64,000 nt of DNA from Catellatospora sp. TT07R-123 (lineage in GTDB: Bacteria; Actinomycetota; Actinomycetes; Mycobacteriales; Micromonosporaceae): positions 3,348,001 to 3,412,000 of the forward strand of contig NZ_BNEM01000001.1 of NCBI RefSeq assembly GCF_018327705.1, read 5' to 3'. Below are positions 8,650 through 17,821 of the stretch, piece after piece. The notes under the pieces are model-generated. The model was not told the DNA's origin. It did not search any database and worked only from the letters and a program-made list of their open reading frames with translations. Each line of letters opens with the position of its first letter. Within the stretch, counting starts at the first letter, position 1. Made by a program: the position numbers and the translations under genes.

Positions 8650-8741
8650 ACCAGCAGCGGCGGTGCCGGCTCGGCGGCGGGCGGACCGCGCCCGGCTGCG
8701 GCAGGTCCCGCCCGGCAGCGGCCGGTCCGGCTCAGCAGCGG

Positions 8742-9773
8742 CTAGTCGAAGTTCGGGCGGGGGTCGCTCGCGCAGCGGGGGCTTCGGCTGTCCGGCGTGC
8801 TCGCGGGCGACGCGACCGGGGCGGCCGGGGCGGCCGCGTCGGGCCTCATCGGCAGGACCAGGACCGAGGCGTGCAGCTCCGGTACGGCCGCTGCCAGGCT
8901 GGCGCCGTCCGGGGAGAACGAGAGCCCGCAGTAGTCACCGGCATGGCGCAACTCGAACGCCCCTTGGCCGGGCCGCAGCTCCCAGATGCCGCTGGTCCCG
9001 TCGCGGACGGCCGCCACCGCGAGCCGTCCGCCGCCGTCAGCGGCGAGGCCGGTCGGGTACTGGAATTCGCCCAGCGTCGTGAACGACCCGTCCGGCGCGA
9101 CCGCGACCAGCGACCACGGGTCGCTCGCCGCAGCGTCGCACCCGTCTCGCCGTCCGCCGAAGAAGTACAGGTAGCCGCGGCCGTCCAGCACCGGCAGCCA
9201 CACGGGCCGGGCGATCCGCTGGAACTCCCCGGTGCCCAGGTCGGGCTGGTCGCCGCGCAGCCGCACCATCGTCTGGCAGCCCTCGGCGCCGTAGCGCACC
9301 CAGTCCGGGCGGCCGCCGCCGCCCCACAGCACGTCGACGGCCCAGTGCGGCACCTGGCGCAGCCGGCCCGACCCCGTGGCCACATCGATGACCACCGGCT
9401 CGGTCTTCTCCACCGAGTGCGCGAAGTCCCAGCCGCAGTTCGCCATCGCGGCCAGCCCGCCGTCCGCCGCCTGGGCCAGGCCGTAGACGCCGTCGGCGCA
9501 CTCCGGCGGCAGGTGCAGCGGAAGTTCCTCGGGCGGCGCGGACGTGGCGGCGCGCATCAGCACCTTGCCGCCGTCCACGGTGTAGTAGATCTTGCCGTCC
9601 CCGGCCCAGAGGATGCTCGCGACCTTCTTGCCGGATTCGTCCACCACCTGGCCCGCGGGGTGGTCCGCCGCCTGGCCGCGATCGGGCGCCGGGGCGGGAT
9701 CGCATCCCGCCAGCAGCACCAGCGCGGTGATTCCGGATACCGCCGCCGATCTTCTCAAGACCGCCCCCCGCAT
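8742..9773 (-). CDS. Lipoprotein with WD40-like beta-propeller repeats
   Basis: A 343-residue protein with a lipoprotein signal ending LVLLAGC (lipid cysteine about residue 24), so it should be anchored to the outer face of the membrane. The body has propeller-like repeats such as ILWAGDGKIYYTVDGGKV and LSFSPDGASLAAAVPEL, and several scattered cysteines. The tail is Pro/Ala/Ser-rich. I see no catalytic motif; it may be a scaffold or binding protein. No ribosome site is obvious before the ATG at 9773. It is transcribed towards the palindrome at 8577-8649. Confidence 0.65.
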   Translation of the reverse strand: MRGAVLRRSAAVSGITALVLLAGCDPAPAPDRGQAADHPAGQVVDESGKKVASILWAGDGKIYYTVDGGKVLMRAATSAPPEELPLHLPPECADGVYGLAQAADGGLAAMANCGWDFAHSVEKTEPVVIDVATGSGRLRQVPHWAVDVLWGGGGRPDWVRYGAEGCQTMVRLRGDQPDLGTGEFQRIARPVWLPVLDGRGYLYFFGGRRDGCDAAASDPWSLVAVAPDGSFTTLGEFQYPTGLAADGGGRLAVAAVRDGTSGIWELRPGQGAFELRHAGDYCGLSFSPDGASLAAAVPELHASVLVLPMRPDAAAPAAPVASPASTPDSRSPRCASDPRPNFD

Positions 9774-9829
9774 CGACGCCTGACGTCGCGGAGCCTATCG
9801 CCGCCGCCACCGCGCCGGTGTCCCGTCCG

Positions 9830-9859
9830 GAGCCGGGAGGGCGGGCGCCCTCCCGGCTC
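9830..9859 (-). terminator. Stem-loop at the end of the mannan operon
   Basis: Arms 9830-9843 and 9846-9859 are perfectly complementary over 14 bases. It lies 20 bp past the mannanase stop codon. It is GC-only, without a U-tract, as is common in actinobacteria. Confidence 0.6.
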
Positions 9860-9879
9860 GGAGCGGTCATGCGGGGCGG

Positions 9880-11859
9880 CTACTCGGCGCGGACGTGGTC
9901 CAGGTCGAAGGAGCCGGGGCTGATCCAGACGTACATCGCGTGCACCTCGGTGAGCAGGCTCGCGTCGCAGGACAGGCCGGTGTGCAGGTCCACTTCGACC
10001 ACGGCCTGGGCGGTGTCCTGGTTGACCCAGTTGAACGGGCCCTGGCACCAGGTCCAGGACGGCCCGGCCTGGAGCACGATGCTGGTGGAGGTCCCGGCCG
10101 CGTACGTACGCAGGTCGTACTTCACGGACGACTTGCCCGACAGGTCGACGGCCGCCGGGAACGACACCCCGAACCAGCCGCCGTCCACGGCGTCGGCGTG
10201 CAGCCCCGCCGCCCCGTCGGTGACGAACGCGGTCTGCGGGCTCAGCGTGCCCGCATTGGCCTGCCAGCTCCCCGGCGCCCAGCCGTCCACCCCGGTCTCG
10301 AACGAGGCGAGCGGGATCGCGGCGGTCGGATCGGGCAGCACGGTCACCGCGATGTCGGCCGGGTTGGACAGCCGCGCGGCGGTGTCGCGGATCGTGTACG
10401 AGATCGTCGCCTTACCGCTCCACCCCTGCTCCGGCGTGAAGGTGACCACCCCGGCCGCGTCCAGGGCGAACACGCCCCCGGGCACGGTCCGGCCGGTCTG
10501 GCGCCCGTCGGCGGCCGGGTCGAGGTCGATCCGGTCGGCCCGCACGTGCGTCTGGTACGCGATGTCGTTGGCCGCCGGGCTCAGCACGGCGGCCGTGCCG
10601 AACGGCACCACCGCGCTGTCGTGGTCGGCGACCGGCGGGAACGTGCGCACCCCCGAGCTGATGATCTTCCCGGCGTTGGTGACGGTCTGGCACACCGGGC
10701 TCGGGCAGGCCACGGTGAACCCGTCGTAGTCCGGGTACATGGTGCCGTCGTCCTGGACGCCGTTGAGCATCCAGTACAGGAACCCGTCGCCGCCGTCGCG
10801 CGAGGCCGCGGCGGTCCACGCCTGGTAGACCGGGTTGCGGGTGGCCTTGTCGCGCCAGCCGAACTCCCCGGCCATGACCGGCTTGCCCGCCCGCTTGGCG
10901 TCGCGCGTGTGCCGGGCGATCCAGTCGGTGCCCCACTGCGCGGTCCTGTTCCCCCAGCCGTCCGGGTACAGGTGGTACGACACCACGTCCACCGCCGCCA
11001 GCCGGGCGAGCGCGTTGGAGTCCACGCCCTCGCCGCAGTTCACGGTCCAGTCCGCCGAGGCCGCGTCGTCGCAGTAGAAGCCCTCGTCGCCGACCCCGGC
11101 CAGGTGCCGCCGGTCGACGCTCTTGACGTGCCGGGTCATCTCGTCGGCCCAGGCGGTGACCGTGGCCGGGGTGCACTGCGCCGACTGCGGGTAGAGCCCG
11201 GAGCCCTTGCAGCGCGGCTCGTTGCCCAGCTCCCACATCATGATCGTCGGGTCGTCGCGGTAGGCCAGCCCGGTCAGCGGGTTCACCCTGGTCAGCAGGT
11301 GGGTGATCCAGTCGCGGTACCAGCCCCGGATGGCCGGGTCGGTGTAGAAGTCGTCGTGGTTGTCGGCGCCCGCCCAGCGGACGTACTGGTCCATGCCGCC
11401 GAAGTCGGACCAGTTGTTGGTGAACGGGATGACCAGCTTGACGCCGCTCTGCCCCGCCTTCCAGATCACGTAGTCCAGCCGCTGCAACCCGTCCGGCCCG
11501 TCGTTGTAGGCGGGCCTGCTGCCGTCCCAGTACTGGAAGTAGACGCCGTTCTTCTTGCCCGAGACCGAGCCGGTGTCGTCGGCGGCGCCGATGTCGAGCC
11601 AGCCCCAGGTGCGCAGCACGGTCTGCCCGGCCGCCTTCGCGCGGGCGAAGACGTCGTCGACCATCGTCTGCGACGAGTACATCAGGTAGTAGTTGTTGCT
11701 GCCCGCGAAGTGGAACGGTGCCCCGTCCAGCTTGAGATCGCTGCCGCTGCGGGTCACGAACCCGCTGTGGTGGCCGCCGCCCGCGTAGGCGGGGCCACCA
11801 CCGGTGCCGAGCAGCAGGACCAGCGCCCCGGCGGCGGCCGCCAGGATCTTCCTGTTCAT
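9880..11859 (-). CDS. Secreted GH5 endo-1,4-beta-mannanase with C-terminal binding module
   Basis: A 659-residue exoenzyme with a signal peptide (residues 1-26, ending AYA). The GH5 barrel spans about residues 30-400. WELGNEPR carries the acid/base E214, and VMAGEFGW carries the nucleophile E332. VLRTWGWLDIG and the long loops fit the GH5 subfamily 7 mannanase type. An Ig-like segment follows (about 410-510). A jelly-roll module (about 515-659, beginning SFETGVDGW) resembles CBM27-type mannan-binding domains. It cuts mannan chains outside the cell to oligomers for the ABC system encoded upstream. It starts 28 bp after the beta-mannosidase stop, with AAGGAG eight bases before its ATG, so it is the last gene of the operon. 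Confidence 0.87.
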   Translation of the reverse strand: MNRKILAAAAGALVLLLGTGGGPAYAGGGHHSGFVTRSGSDLKLDGAPFHFAGSNNYYLMYSSQTMVDDVFARAKAAGQTVLRTWGWLDIGAADDTGSVSGKKNGVYFQYWDGSRPAYNDGPDGLQRLDYVIWKAGQSGVKLVIPFTNNWSDFGGMDQYVRWAGADNHDDFYTDPAIRGWYRDWITHLLTRVNPLTGLAYRDDPTIMMWELGNEPRCKGSGLYPQSAQCTPATVTAWADEMTRHVKSVDRRHLAGVGDEGFYCDDAASADWTVNCGEGVDSNALARLAAVDVVSYHLYPDGWGNRTAQWGTDWIARHTRDAKRAGKPVMAGEFGWRDKATRNPVYQAWTAAASRDGGDGFLYWMLNGVQDDGTMYPDYDGFTVACPSPVCQTVTNAGKIISSGVRTFPPVADHDSAVVPFGTAAVLSPAANDIAYQTHVRADRIDLDPAADGRQTGRTVPGGVFALDAAGVVTFTPEQGWSGKATISYTIRDTAARLSNPADIAVTVLPDPTAAIPLASFETGVDGWAPGSWQANAGTLSPQTAFVTDGAAGLHADAVDGGWFGVSFPAAVDLSGKSSVKYDLRTYAAGTSTSIVLQAGPSWTWCQGPFNWVNQDTAQAVVEVDLHTGLSCDASLLTEVHAMYVWISPGSFDLDHVRAE

Positions 11860-11887
11860 GTGCGTGCTCCTTGAGGGGGTATGGGTG

Positions 11888-14329
11888 TCAGACGCGCGCG
11901 ATGTCGTTGACGCAGCGCAGCACCGGCCGGGCGGCCAGCGCTGCCGGGTCGCCGAGCTCGGCGCCGGTCACCGTGAACGTCGCCGACTCCCCCGGCAGCA
12001 GGGTGACCAGGGCCTGGTCCACCTGGGCCGCCGGGTCGAGCCGGTCGGGGAAGAGCACGAGGTCGCGCAGGATCGTCCCGGCCGTGACGGTCACCTCGTA
12101 CGCGGTGCCGCTGCGCACGACCTTCGCCTCGAACCGGGCCGGCGGGTATTCGATCTCGTGGTCCTCGGCGAAGAACCACAGCGCGCTCTCGTCGCCGACG
12201 ACCGCCCGCAGCAGCTCCCCGGCCCGGTCGCCGCTGGTCGCGACGTCGGGGGGCAGCAGCACGGTGGTGGCCGAGCGGGGCGGGACGTCCAGCACGACCT
12301 CGGCGCGGGCCAGGGCGTCGCCGCCCAGGCCGTGCCGGGTCACCGCGGCCGGGGCGGTCCAGTCCTGGTCGGTGTCGTTGACCGCGACCAGGACCAGGCC
12401 GCCGGGGCGGGGCTGGATGGTGAGCAGGCGGGGGGCGAACGAGCGGCGCAGCGCGTACCAGAGCGGTTTGCGCCGCCCGTCGCCGTCGACGGCCGCCCAG
12501 GACGTGACCGGCCAGCAGTCGTTGAGCTGCCAGACGATCGCGCCCATGTTGTGCGGGGTGTGCGAGCGGAAGTGCTCCAGCGCCAGGCTGATCGCGCGGG
12601 CCTGGTTCAGCTGGGTCAGGTAGTGCCAGTCGGCGAAGTCGGCGGGCAGCGGCAGGTGCGCGTCCAGGCCCCGGCGCAGCTTCAGATCGCCGTCGATCGC
12701 CTTCTGGTGGTGCCGCATCCCGGGTGAGTCGCTGGCCAGCGGCTCGTCGCGCAGGGCGCGGCGCAGCGTGGCGTACGCGGGCGGCGCCTGGAACCCGAAC
12801 TCGGCCACGAACCGCGGCACGCTGTCGCGGTAGTGCGTGTAGTCGATCCGGTTCCACACCTCCCACAGGTGGGTGGTGCCGTGGTCGGGGTCGTTGGGGT
12901 GCAGGTCGGCGCGGCCCGACCAGGGGCTGCCCGGCCAGTACGGCCGCGTCGGGTCCAGTTCGGCCACCACCGACGGCAGCAGCCCGTGGTAGAAGCCGTC
13001 GCCCCAGGTGCGCCCCTTGAGCTGCTCCGGCCAGCCCCAGTCGGCGAAGCCCCAGATGTTCTCGTTGTTGCCGGTCCAGGTCACCAGGCTCGGGTGCGGT
13101 GCCAGCCGCACCACCTGCTCGCGCGCCTCGGCCGCCACCTCGGCCGCGAACGGCTCCTCCTCCGGGTATGCCGCGCACGCGAACAGGAAGTCCTGCCCGA
13201 CCAGCAGCCCGAGCTCGTCGGCGAGCTCGTAGAAGTCCTCCGACTCGTAGCGGCCGCCGCCCCAGACCCGCAGGTAGTTGACGTTGGCGCCGCAGGCCTG
13301 GGCGAAGCGCTCGGCCAGGCGCTCCCGGGTGATCCGGGTGACGAACGCGTCGTCGGGGATCCAGTTGACGCCCTTGACGTAGACGGGCCGGTCGTTGACC
13401 ACCACCGTGTACGGCGTGCCGTGCCCGTCGGGCGCGGTGTCCAGGCGGACCGAGCGGAAGCCGACCCGGCGCTCCCAGCGGTCCAGCTCGCGGCCGCCGC
13501 CCGTGGCCAGCACCGCCCGCAGCGGGTAGAGCGGCTGCTCGCCGTGGCCGCGCGGCCACCAGCGCCGCACCTGCGGCACCTCGATCTCCAGCACGGCGGT
13601 GATCTGCCCGGCCGGGATGACCGCGGTCGCGCTCACCCCGCCGATCTCGGCGCTGACGGTCAGCACCTCCGCGGCGGCCCGCTCGACCTCGACGTGCAGC
13701 TCGACCCGGCCGGTGTCGCCCTCGACGGTGACCAGCGGGCGGACCTGCCCCAGCCGGGCCGTGGACCAGCTGTGCAGCGCGATCGGCTGCCAGATCCCGG
13801 CGGTGACCACGGTCGGGCCCCAGTCCCAGCCGAAGTTGCAGGCCATCTTGCGGATCAGGTTGTACGGCTCGTCGTACGCCCCCGGCCGGCTCCCGACCTG
13901 GCGGGCCATCGCGGCGGTGTAGTCGTACGCGGAATCGAAACTGATCTTCAGGTCGTTGCGGCCGTGCGCCAGGGCCGAGCGCAGGTCGAACCGGTAGCCG
14001 CGGTGCATGTTCGCGGTCCGGCCGACCTCGACGCCGTTGACCTCGATCGCGGCCACCGTGTCCAGTCCGGCGCAGACCAGGTCGATCCGGTCGTCGCCCG
14101 GCCCCGCCCACTCGAAGGACGTCCGGTACTCCCACCGGGTGCGCCCGATCCACCCGAGCCGGTCCTCGTTGTCGTCGAGGTACGGGTCCTCGATCAGCCC
14201 GGCCGCGAGCAGGTCGGTGTGCACGCACCCCGGCACGCTCGCGGGAACCCCGTCGACCTCGACCGGGGTGTCCCGGGCGGACACGGTCCAGCCCTGGTGG
14301 AGCCGGACCATGCTGCTTGCTGTCGCCAT
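11888..14329 (-). CDS. Intracellular beta-mannosidase, GH2
   Basis: An 813-residue GH2 enzyme that releases mannose from the non-reducing ends of imported manno-oligosaccharides. It has the full domain order: sugar-binding jelly roll (about 1-190), Ig-like domain (190-300), TIM barrel (300-600) and C-terminal Ig-like domains. Acid/base E423 lies in TWTGNNENIW and nucleophile E510 in FVAEFGFQAP. There is no signal peptide, so it is cytosolic. The stop of the upstream permease and this ATG share a base (TGATG), which fixes the start at 14329 and shows translational coupling. Confidence 0.9.
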   Translation of the reverse strand: MATASSMVRLHQGWTVSARDTPVEVDGVPASVPGCVHTDLLAAGLIEDPYLDDNEDRLGWIGRTRWEYRTSFEWAGPGDDRIDLVCAGLDTVAAIEVNGVEVGRTANMHRGYRFDLRSALAHGRNDLKISFDSAYDYTAAMARQVGSRPGAYDEPYNLIRKMACNFGWDWGPTVVTAGIWQPIALHSWSTARLGQVRPLVTVEGDTGRVELHVEVERAAAEVLTVSAEIGGVSATAVIPAGQITAVLEIEVPQVRRWWPRGHGEQPLYPLRAVLATGGGRELDRWERRVGFRSVRLDTAPDGHGTPYTVVVNDRPVYVKGVNWIPDDAFVTRITRERLAERFAQACGANVNYLRVWGGGRYESEDFYELADELGLLVGQDFLFACAAYPEEEPFAAEVAAEAREQVVRLAPHPSLVTWTGNNENIWGFADWGWPEQLKGRTWGDGFYHGLLPSVVAELDPTRPYWPGSPWSGRADLHPNDPDHGTTHLWEVWNRIDYTHYRDSVPRFVAEFGFQAPPAYATLRRALRDEPLASDSPGMRHHQKAIDGDLKLRRGLDAHLPLPADFADWHYLTQLNQARAISLALEHFRSHTPHNMGAIVWQLNDCWPVTSWAAVDGDGRRKPLWYALRRSFAPRLLTIQPRPGGLVLVAVNDTDQDWTAPAAVTRHGLGGDALARAEVVLDVPPRSATTVLLPPDVATSGDRAGELLRAVVGDESALWFFAEDHEIEYPPARFEAKVVRSGTAYEVTVTAGTILRDLVLFPDRLDPAAQVDQALVTLLPGESATFTVTGAELGDPAALAARPVLRCVNDIARV

Positions 14330-15261
14330 CACGATTTGACCGCACCCTCCATGATGCCGCGGACGATCTGCCTGCCCCCGACTGCCAACATCACTATCAA
14401 CGGCAGGGTGGCGACGAGCGCTCCCGCCAGCACCCGGCGGTACAGCACGTAGTTGCCGCTGGCCAGGTCGAACAGGGCCACCATCGAGGTGGGGTAGTCG
14501 GAGCCGCCGAGGGTGATCAGCGGCCACTGGAAGTCGTTCCAGGTGCCGACGAAGGTGAGCAGGCCCAGCACGGCCAGCGCGGGCCGGATCGCGGGCAGCA
14601 CGATGCTCCAGTAGATGCGCATCGTGCTGGCGCCGTCGACGCGCCCGGACTCGATCAGCTCGTCGGGCACCGCGCCGAGGATGAACTGCCGCATGTAGAA
14701 CACGCCGAACGCGCTGACCAGGCCCGGCACGATGACCGCGAGCAGGCTGCCGTTCCAGCCGCCCTCACCCGGCAGCTTGCCCATGAGGATGTACAGGGCG
14801 ACCACGCCGAGCTGGTTGGGCACGGTCAGGGTCAGGATCACGACCAGCATGAGCGCGTTGCGGCCCTTGAACCGCAGCTTGGCGAAGGCGAACCCGGCCA
14901 CCGAGCAGAAGAACAGGATCGACAGCGTCACCAGGGTCGACACGATCACGCTGTTGAGCAGCGACTCGGCGAAGTAGACGTCTTCGAGGGTGAACACCTC
15001 GCGCAGGTTCGTGCCCAGGTTGCCGCCGGGCAGGAACTTCGGCGGGATGTCGGCCAGCGCGGCGTCGGTGCTGGTCGCGATGACGAACATCCAGTAGATC
15101 GGGTACGCCGACACCAGGAAGAAGACGGTGAGCAGGACGTACGTCCAGGCGCCCGCCGGGGTGTCCTGGGGGGCGCGCCCGACCTGGGACGGCTTGACCC
15201 GGCGCACCCGCGCGGGCGGGGCGGGCGGCGCGGTGCGCTGCCGGTCCACGGTCGCGGTCAT
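14329..15261 (-). CDS. Sugar ABC transporter permease, MalG type
   Basis: A 310-residue membrane protein with six predicted helices. The cytosolic loop ELIESGRVDGASTMRIYWSI is the EAA motif that docks on the ATPase. The N-terminus is a soluble, basic, Pro-rich segment of about 30 residues. The start overlaps the stop of the MalF-type gene by four bases (ATGA). No ATPase gene is present; actinobacterial CUT1 sugar systems usually share the MsiK-type ATPase encoded elsewhere. Confidence 0.9.
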   Translation of the reverse strand: MTATVDRQRTAPPAPPARVRRVKPSQVGRAPQDTPAGAWTYVLLTVFFLVSAYPIYWMFVIATSTDAALADIPPKFLPGGNLGTNLREVFTLEDVYFAESLLNSVIVSTLVTLSILFFCSVAGFAFAKLRFKGRNALMLVVILTLTVPNQLGVVALYILMGKLPGEGGWNGSLLAVIVPGLVSAFGVFYMRQFILGAVPDELIESGRVDGASTMRIYWSIVLPAIRPALAVLGLLTFVGTWNDFQWPLITLGGSDYPTSMVALFDLASGNYVLYRRVLAGALVATLPLIVMLAVGGRQIVRGIMEGAVKS

Positions 15262-16190
15262 CGGCGTCCTCCTCCGAGCCGGTTCGCCACCAGGGCGTTG
15301 AGCCCGGCGACGAGGACGATGATCAGGAACAGGGCCCAGGACATCGCCGCGGCGTAGCCCAGGTTGAGGTTCTTCCAGCCGACCTTGTAGATGAGCTGGG
15401 CGATGGTCTGCCATTCGCCGTTGGAGCCGCCGGTGGCGGCGGCCGGGTTGGACTCGAACAGCATCGGCTCGGTGAACAGCTGGAGCCCGCCGATGGTGGA
15501 CAGCACCACCGTGAAGATCACGACCGGCAGGATCATCGGCACGGTGACCCGCCACAGCTGCTTCCAGGCGCTGGCGCCGTCCAGGGCCGCGGCCTCGTAG
15601 ATGTCGCGCGGGATGGTCTGCATCGCGGCCAGGTAGAGCAGCGCGTTGTAGCCGATCCACTTCCAGTTGACCATGGTGGCGATGGCGATCCAGGACTGGA
15701 CCTTCCCGGCCCGCCAGTCCAGCGGGTCACTCGGGTCGTTCAGCCCGATCAGCGACAGCACCCAGTTGGCCACGCCGCTGTTCTTCGAGAAGATCACGAG
15801 GAAGACCAGCGTGGACGCGGTCAGCGGCGTGATGTACGGCAGCAGCATGCTCACCCGGAACCAGATCTTGCCCTTGAGCTTGCGGTTGAGCAGGTGCGCG
15901 ACGCACATCGCGGCGAACAGCTGCGGCACCGTCGACAGCACGAAGATGCCGAACGTGTTGAACAGCGCGTTGAAGAAGTCCTCGTCGGTGAACAGGCGCT
16001 GGAAGTTGGCGAACCCGGCCCAGCCGTCCTGGGACGGATCGTCCAGCCGCCACGTACGCAGGGCCACGATCCCGTTGAAGATCAGCGGGAACAGTCCGAA
16101 CACCGCGAAGAGGATGAAGAACGGAGCGACGAGGACGTACGGCATCTGCCGCACGTCGAAGCGGTGCAGGCGGTGCGACAACCCGCGCAC
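15258..16190 (-). CDS. Sugar ABC transporter permease, MalF type
   Basis: A 310-residue membrane protein with six or seven helices. The EAA loop is DIYEAAALDGASAWKQLWRV. It pairs with the MalG-type permease to form the pore of a CUT1 oligosaccharide importer. GTG 16190 is the start because a perfect GGAGG lies five bases upstream. It lies 106 bp after the binding-protein gene, and a stem-loop in that gap may lower its expression relative to the binding protein. Confidence 0.9.
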   Translation of the reverse strand: MRGLSHRLHRFDVRQMPYVLVAPFFILFAVFGLFPLIFNGIVALRTWRLDDPSQDGWAGFANFQRLFTDEDFFNALFNTFGIFVLSTVPQLFAAMCVAHLLNRKLKGKIWFRVSMLLPYITPLTASTLVFLVIFSKNSGVANWVLSLIGLNDPSDPLDWRAGKVQSWIAIATMVNWKWIGYNALLYLAAMQTIPRDIYEAAALDGASAWKQLWRVTVPMILPVVIFTVVLSTIGGLQLFTEPMLFESNPAAATGGSNGEWQTIAQLIYKVGWKNLNLGYAAAMSWALFLIIVLVAGLNALVANRLGGGRR

Positions 16191-16238
16191 GATTACCTCC
16201 AGTTAACCGAGATCGGTCGATATGATGCGGTCGCGGGC

Positions 16239-16275
16239 GAAGAGGTGGACGCCGTAGGGAGACGCCCACCTCTTC
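16239..16275 (-). terminator. Intra-operon stem-loop between binding protein and permease genes
   Basis: Arms 16239-16248 and 16266-16275 pair perfectly over ten bases, with further near-pairing inwards. Such a stem after a binding-protein gene commonly protects the upstream mRNA or partly ends transcription, so that the binding protein is made in excess. There is no U-tract. Confidence 0.5.
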
Positions 16276-16296
16276 AGATCCCGACTGCGACGCGGG

Positions 16297-17571
16297 TCAG
16301 GCCTTGGCCGCCTTCTCGGCTTCCTTCAGCGCCTGGGCCCAGGCGTCGGCCGACTTGGTCGTGCCCGCCTGGACGGAGTTGATGACGTTCTCCACCGCGA
16401 CGCGGGTCGGGCCGTTCTTCTTGCCCAGGTACTGCGGGGTCAGGCCCTCAGCGGTCTTGCTGAAGATCTGGCCGACCGGGGCGTTGCTGAAGAACGGGTT
16501 CTTGAAGTCGGCGATCGCCGGGTCCTTGTACAGCGCGGGCTGCGAGGGCAGGTTGCCGACCTTCTTGAAGATCTCGATCTGCTGCTCGGGCTGGATCAGC
16601 CACTCCAGCAACTCGTACGCCTCGACGGTGTGCTTGCCCTGCTTCGGGATGGTCAGGAACGAGCCGCCCCAGTTGCCGCCGCCGCCCGGGATCGCGGCCA
16701 CGTCCCACTTGCCGGAGGTGTCCGGCGCGGTGTTCTTGATGTGGCCCTGCATCCAGGCCGGGCAGGCCAGCACCGCGAAGTCGCCCTTGACGAAGCCCGC
16801 GTTCCACTCCGGCGACCAGGCCGCCAGGTTCGCCGACAGGCCCGCGTCGATGGCCTTCATGGTGGTGTCGAAGGCGACCTTCGGGCCGCCGTCCATCTTC
16901 AGGGCTTCCTGCTCGTCGTAGAAGCCGACCGGCTGCTGGCCCAGGACCGGGTTGAACATGTTGGTGGCGTTGTCGAGGAACTTCTTCTTCGACTTGGCCG
17001 TGTAGCCCTGGCCCACCTTGATGAACTCGTCCCAGGTCGGCCACAGCGCCGAGACGGCGTCGCGCTCGGTGGGCAGGCCCGCGGCCTTGAACAGGTCGGT
17101 GCGGTAGCACATGGCCAGGCCGCCGACGTCGGTGCCCAGACCGATCTGGGTCTTGCCGTCGGCCGACAGCGACTGCTTCCACTTCCAGGGCAGGTACTTG
17201 TCCTGGTACTTGCCCGCGCCCTTGTCCAGCAGGTTCACGAACTTGTCGGCCTGGCTGCGGAAGCTGACGACGAAGCCCTCGTCGATGGCGGCGATGTCGG
17301 CCGCGCCCGAGCCCGCGATCAGCTTCTTCTGCAGGTCCTCGTGCTGCGCGTTGTACTCGCCCGAGTTGAGGACGATCTTCACGTTCGGGTGTGACGCTTC
17401 GTACCTGGCCTTGAGCTCGTCGAGGCCGAAGTCGCCCCAGAAGGCGATCTTCAGCTCGACCGTGCCGCCGGGCTTCTCGGTGTCGTCGCCACCCTTGCAC
17501 CCGGCGAGGACAACGGCGCCGACGGCAAGGACTGCGGTGACTGCGGTCCAACGGGACCTGGTCAGTCGCAT
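16297..17571 (-). CDS. Sugar-binding lipoprotein of the mannan-operon ABC transporter
   Basis: A 424-residue family 1 extracellular solute-binding protein. The signal peptide ends AVVLAGC, with lipid cysteine about residue 25. Features of the family include IAFWGDFGLDELKARYE near the N-terminus and the EAYELLEWLIQPEQQ hinge segment. Its neighbours (two permeases, beta-mannosidase, secreted mannanase) point to manno-oligosaccharides as ligand; this is context, not sequence proof. ATG 17571 has GGAGG about five bases upstream. A CebR/CelR-like operator lies 18 bp before the start codon. Confidence 0.88.
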   Translation of the reverse strand: MRLTRSRWTAVTAVLAVGAVVLAGCKGGDDTEKPGGTVELKIAFWGDFGLDELKARYEASHPNVKIVLNSGEYNAQHEDLQKKLIAGSGAADIAAIDEGFVVSFRSQADKFVNLLDKGAGKYQDKYLPWKWKQSLSADGKTQIGLGTDVGGLAMCYRTDLFKAAGLPTERDAVSALWPTWDEFIKVGQGYTAKSKKKFLDNATNMFNPVLGQQPVGFYDEQEALKMDGGPKVAFDTTMKAIDAGLSANLAAWSPEWNAGFVKGDFAVLACPAWMQGHIKNTAPDTSGKWDVAAIPGGGGNWGGSFLTIPKQGKHTVEAYELLEWLIQPEQQIEIFKKVGNLPSQPALYKDPAIADFKNPFFSNAPVGQIFSKTAEGLTPQYLGKKNGPTRVAVENVINSVQAGTTKSADAWAQALKEAEKAAKA

Positions 17572-17588
17572 GGCATCCTCCGTACCAT

Positions 17589-17602
17589 TTGGAGCGCTCC
17601 CA
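17589..17602 (-). promoter_or_regulatory. CebR/CelR-like operator in front of the mannan operon
   Basis: On the minus strand the site reads TGGGAGCGCTCCAA, 13 of 14 bases identical to the known CebR/CelR box TGGGAGCGCTCCCA. It lies just downstream of a TATATA stretch that could be a -10 box, the usual place for LacI-family repression. The repressor gene is not in the window. Confidence 0.65.
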
Positions 17603-17727
17603 TATATAGCGAAGCGTCTACTGAACCGGATAAGTGGCCCTACGCTACGAGGGCCGTGCGGATGTGTCAACCGGAGGTATTTTCCGTGACAATCCTGTGA
17701 CGTGGGCCATCAAAACCGATTAAGATA

Positions 17728-17749
17728 TATCGAGGATCGTAAATTGACA
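17728..17749 (-). promoter_or_regulatory. Candidate distal promoter of the mannan operon
   Basis: On the minus strand, TTGTCA and TATCTT are separated by 17 bases in an AT-rich patch. It would give a 5' leader of roughly 150 bases, passing through the operator. Approximate position; a nearer -10 (TATATA next to the operator) is an alternative. Confidence 0.4.
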
Positions 17750-17821
17750 AGACTGAAAACGGCTCGTGAACGCGCTCTCCGTAGGGCATGATCAGCGGGT
17801 GGCTCACGGCGACCGGAGGGG

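Noticed and set aside
9895-11874. A 659-codon open frame on the plus strand, antisense to the mannanase
   Set aside because: It mirrors the mannanase frame, has no recognisable domain and is rich in Arg, Gly, Val and Pro, as expected of antisense frames in GC-rich coding DNA.
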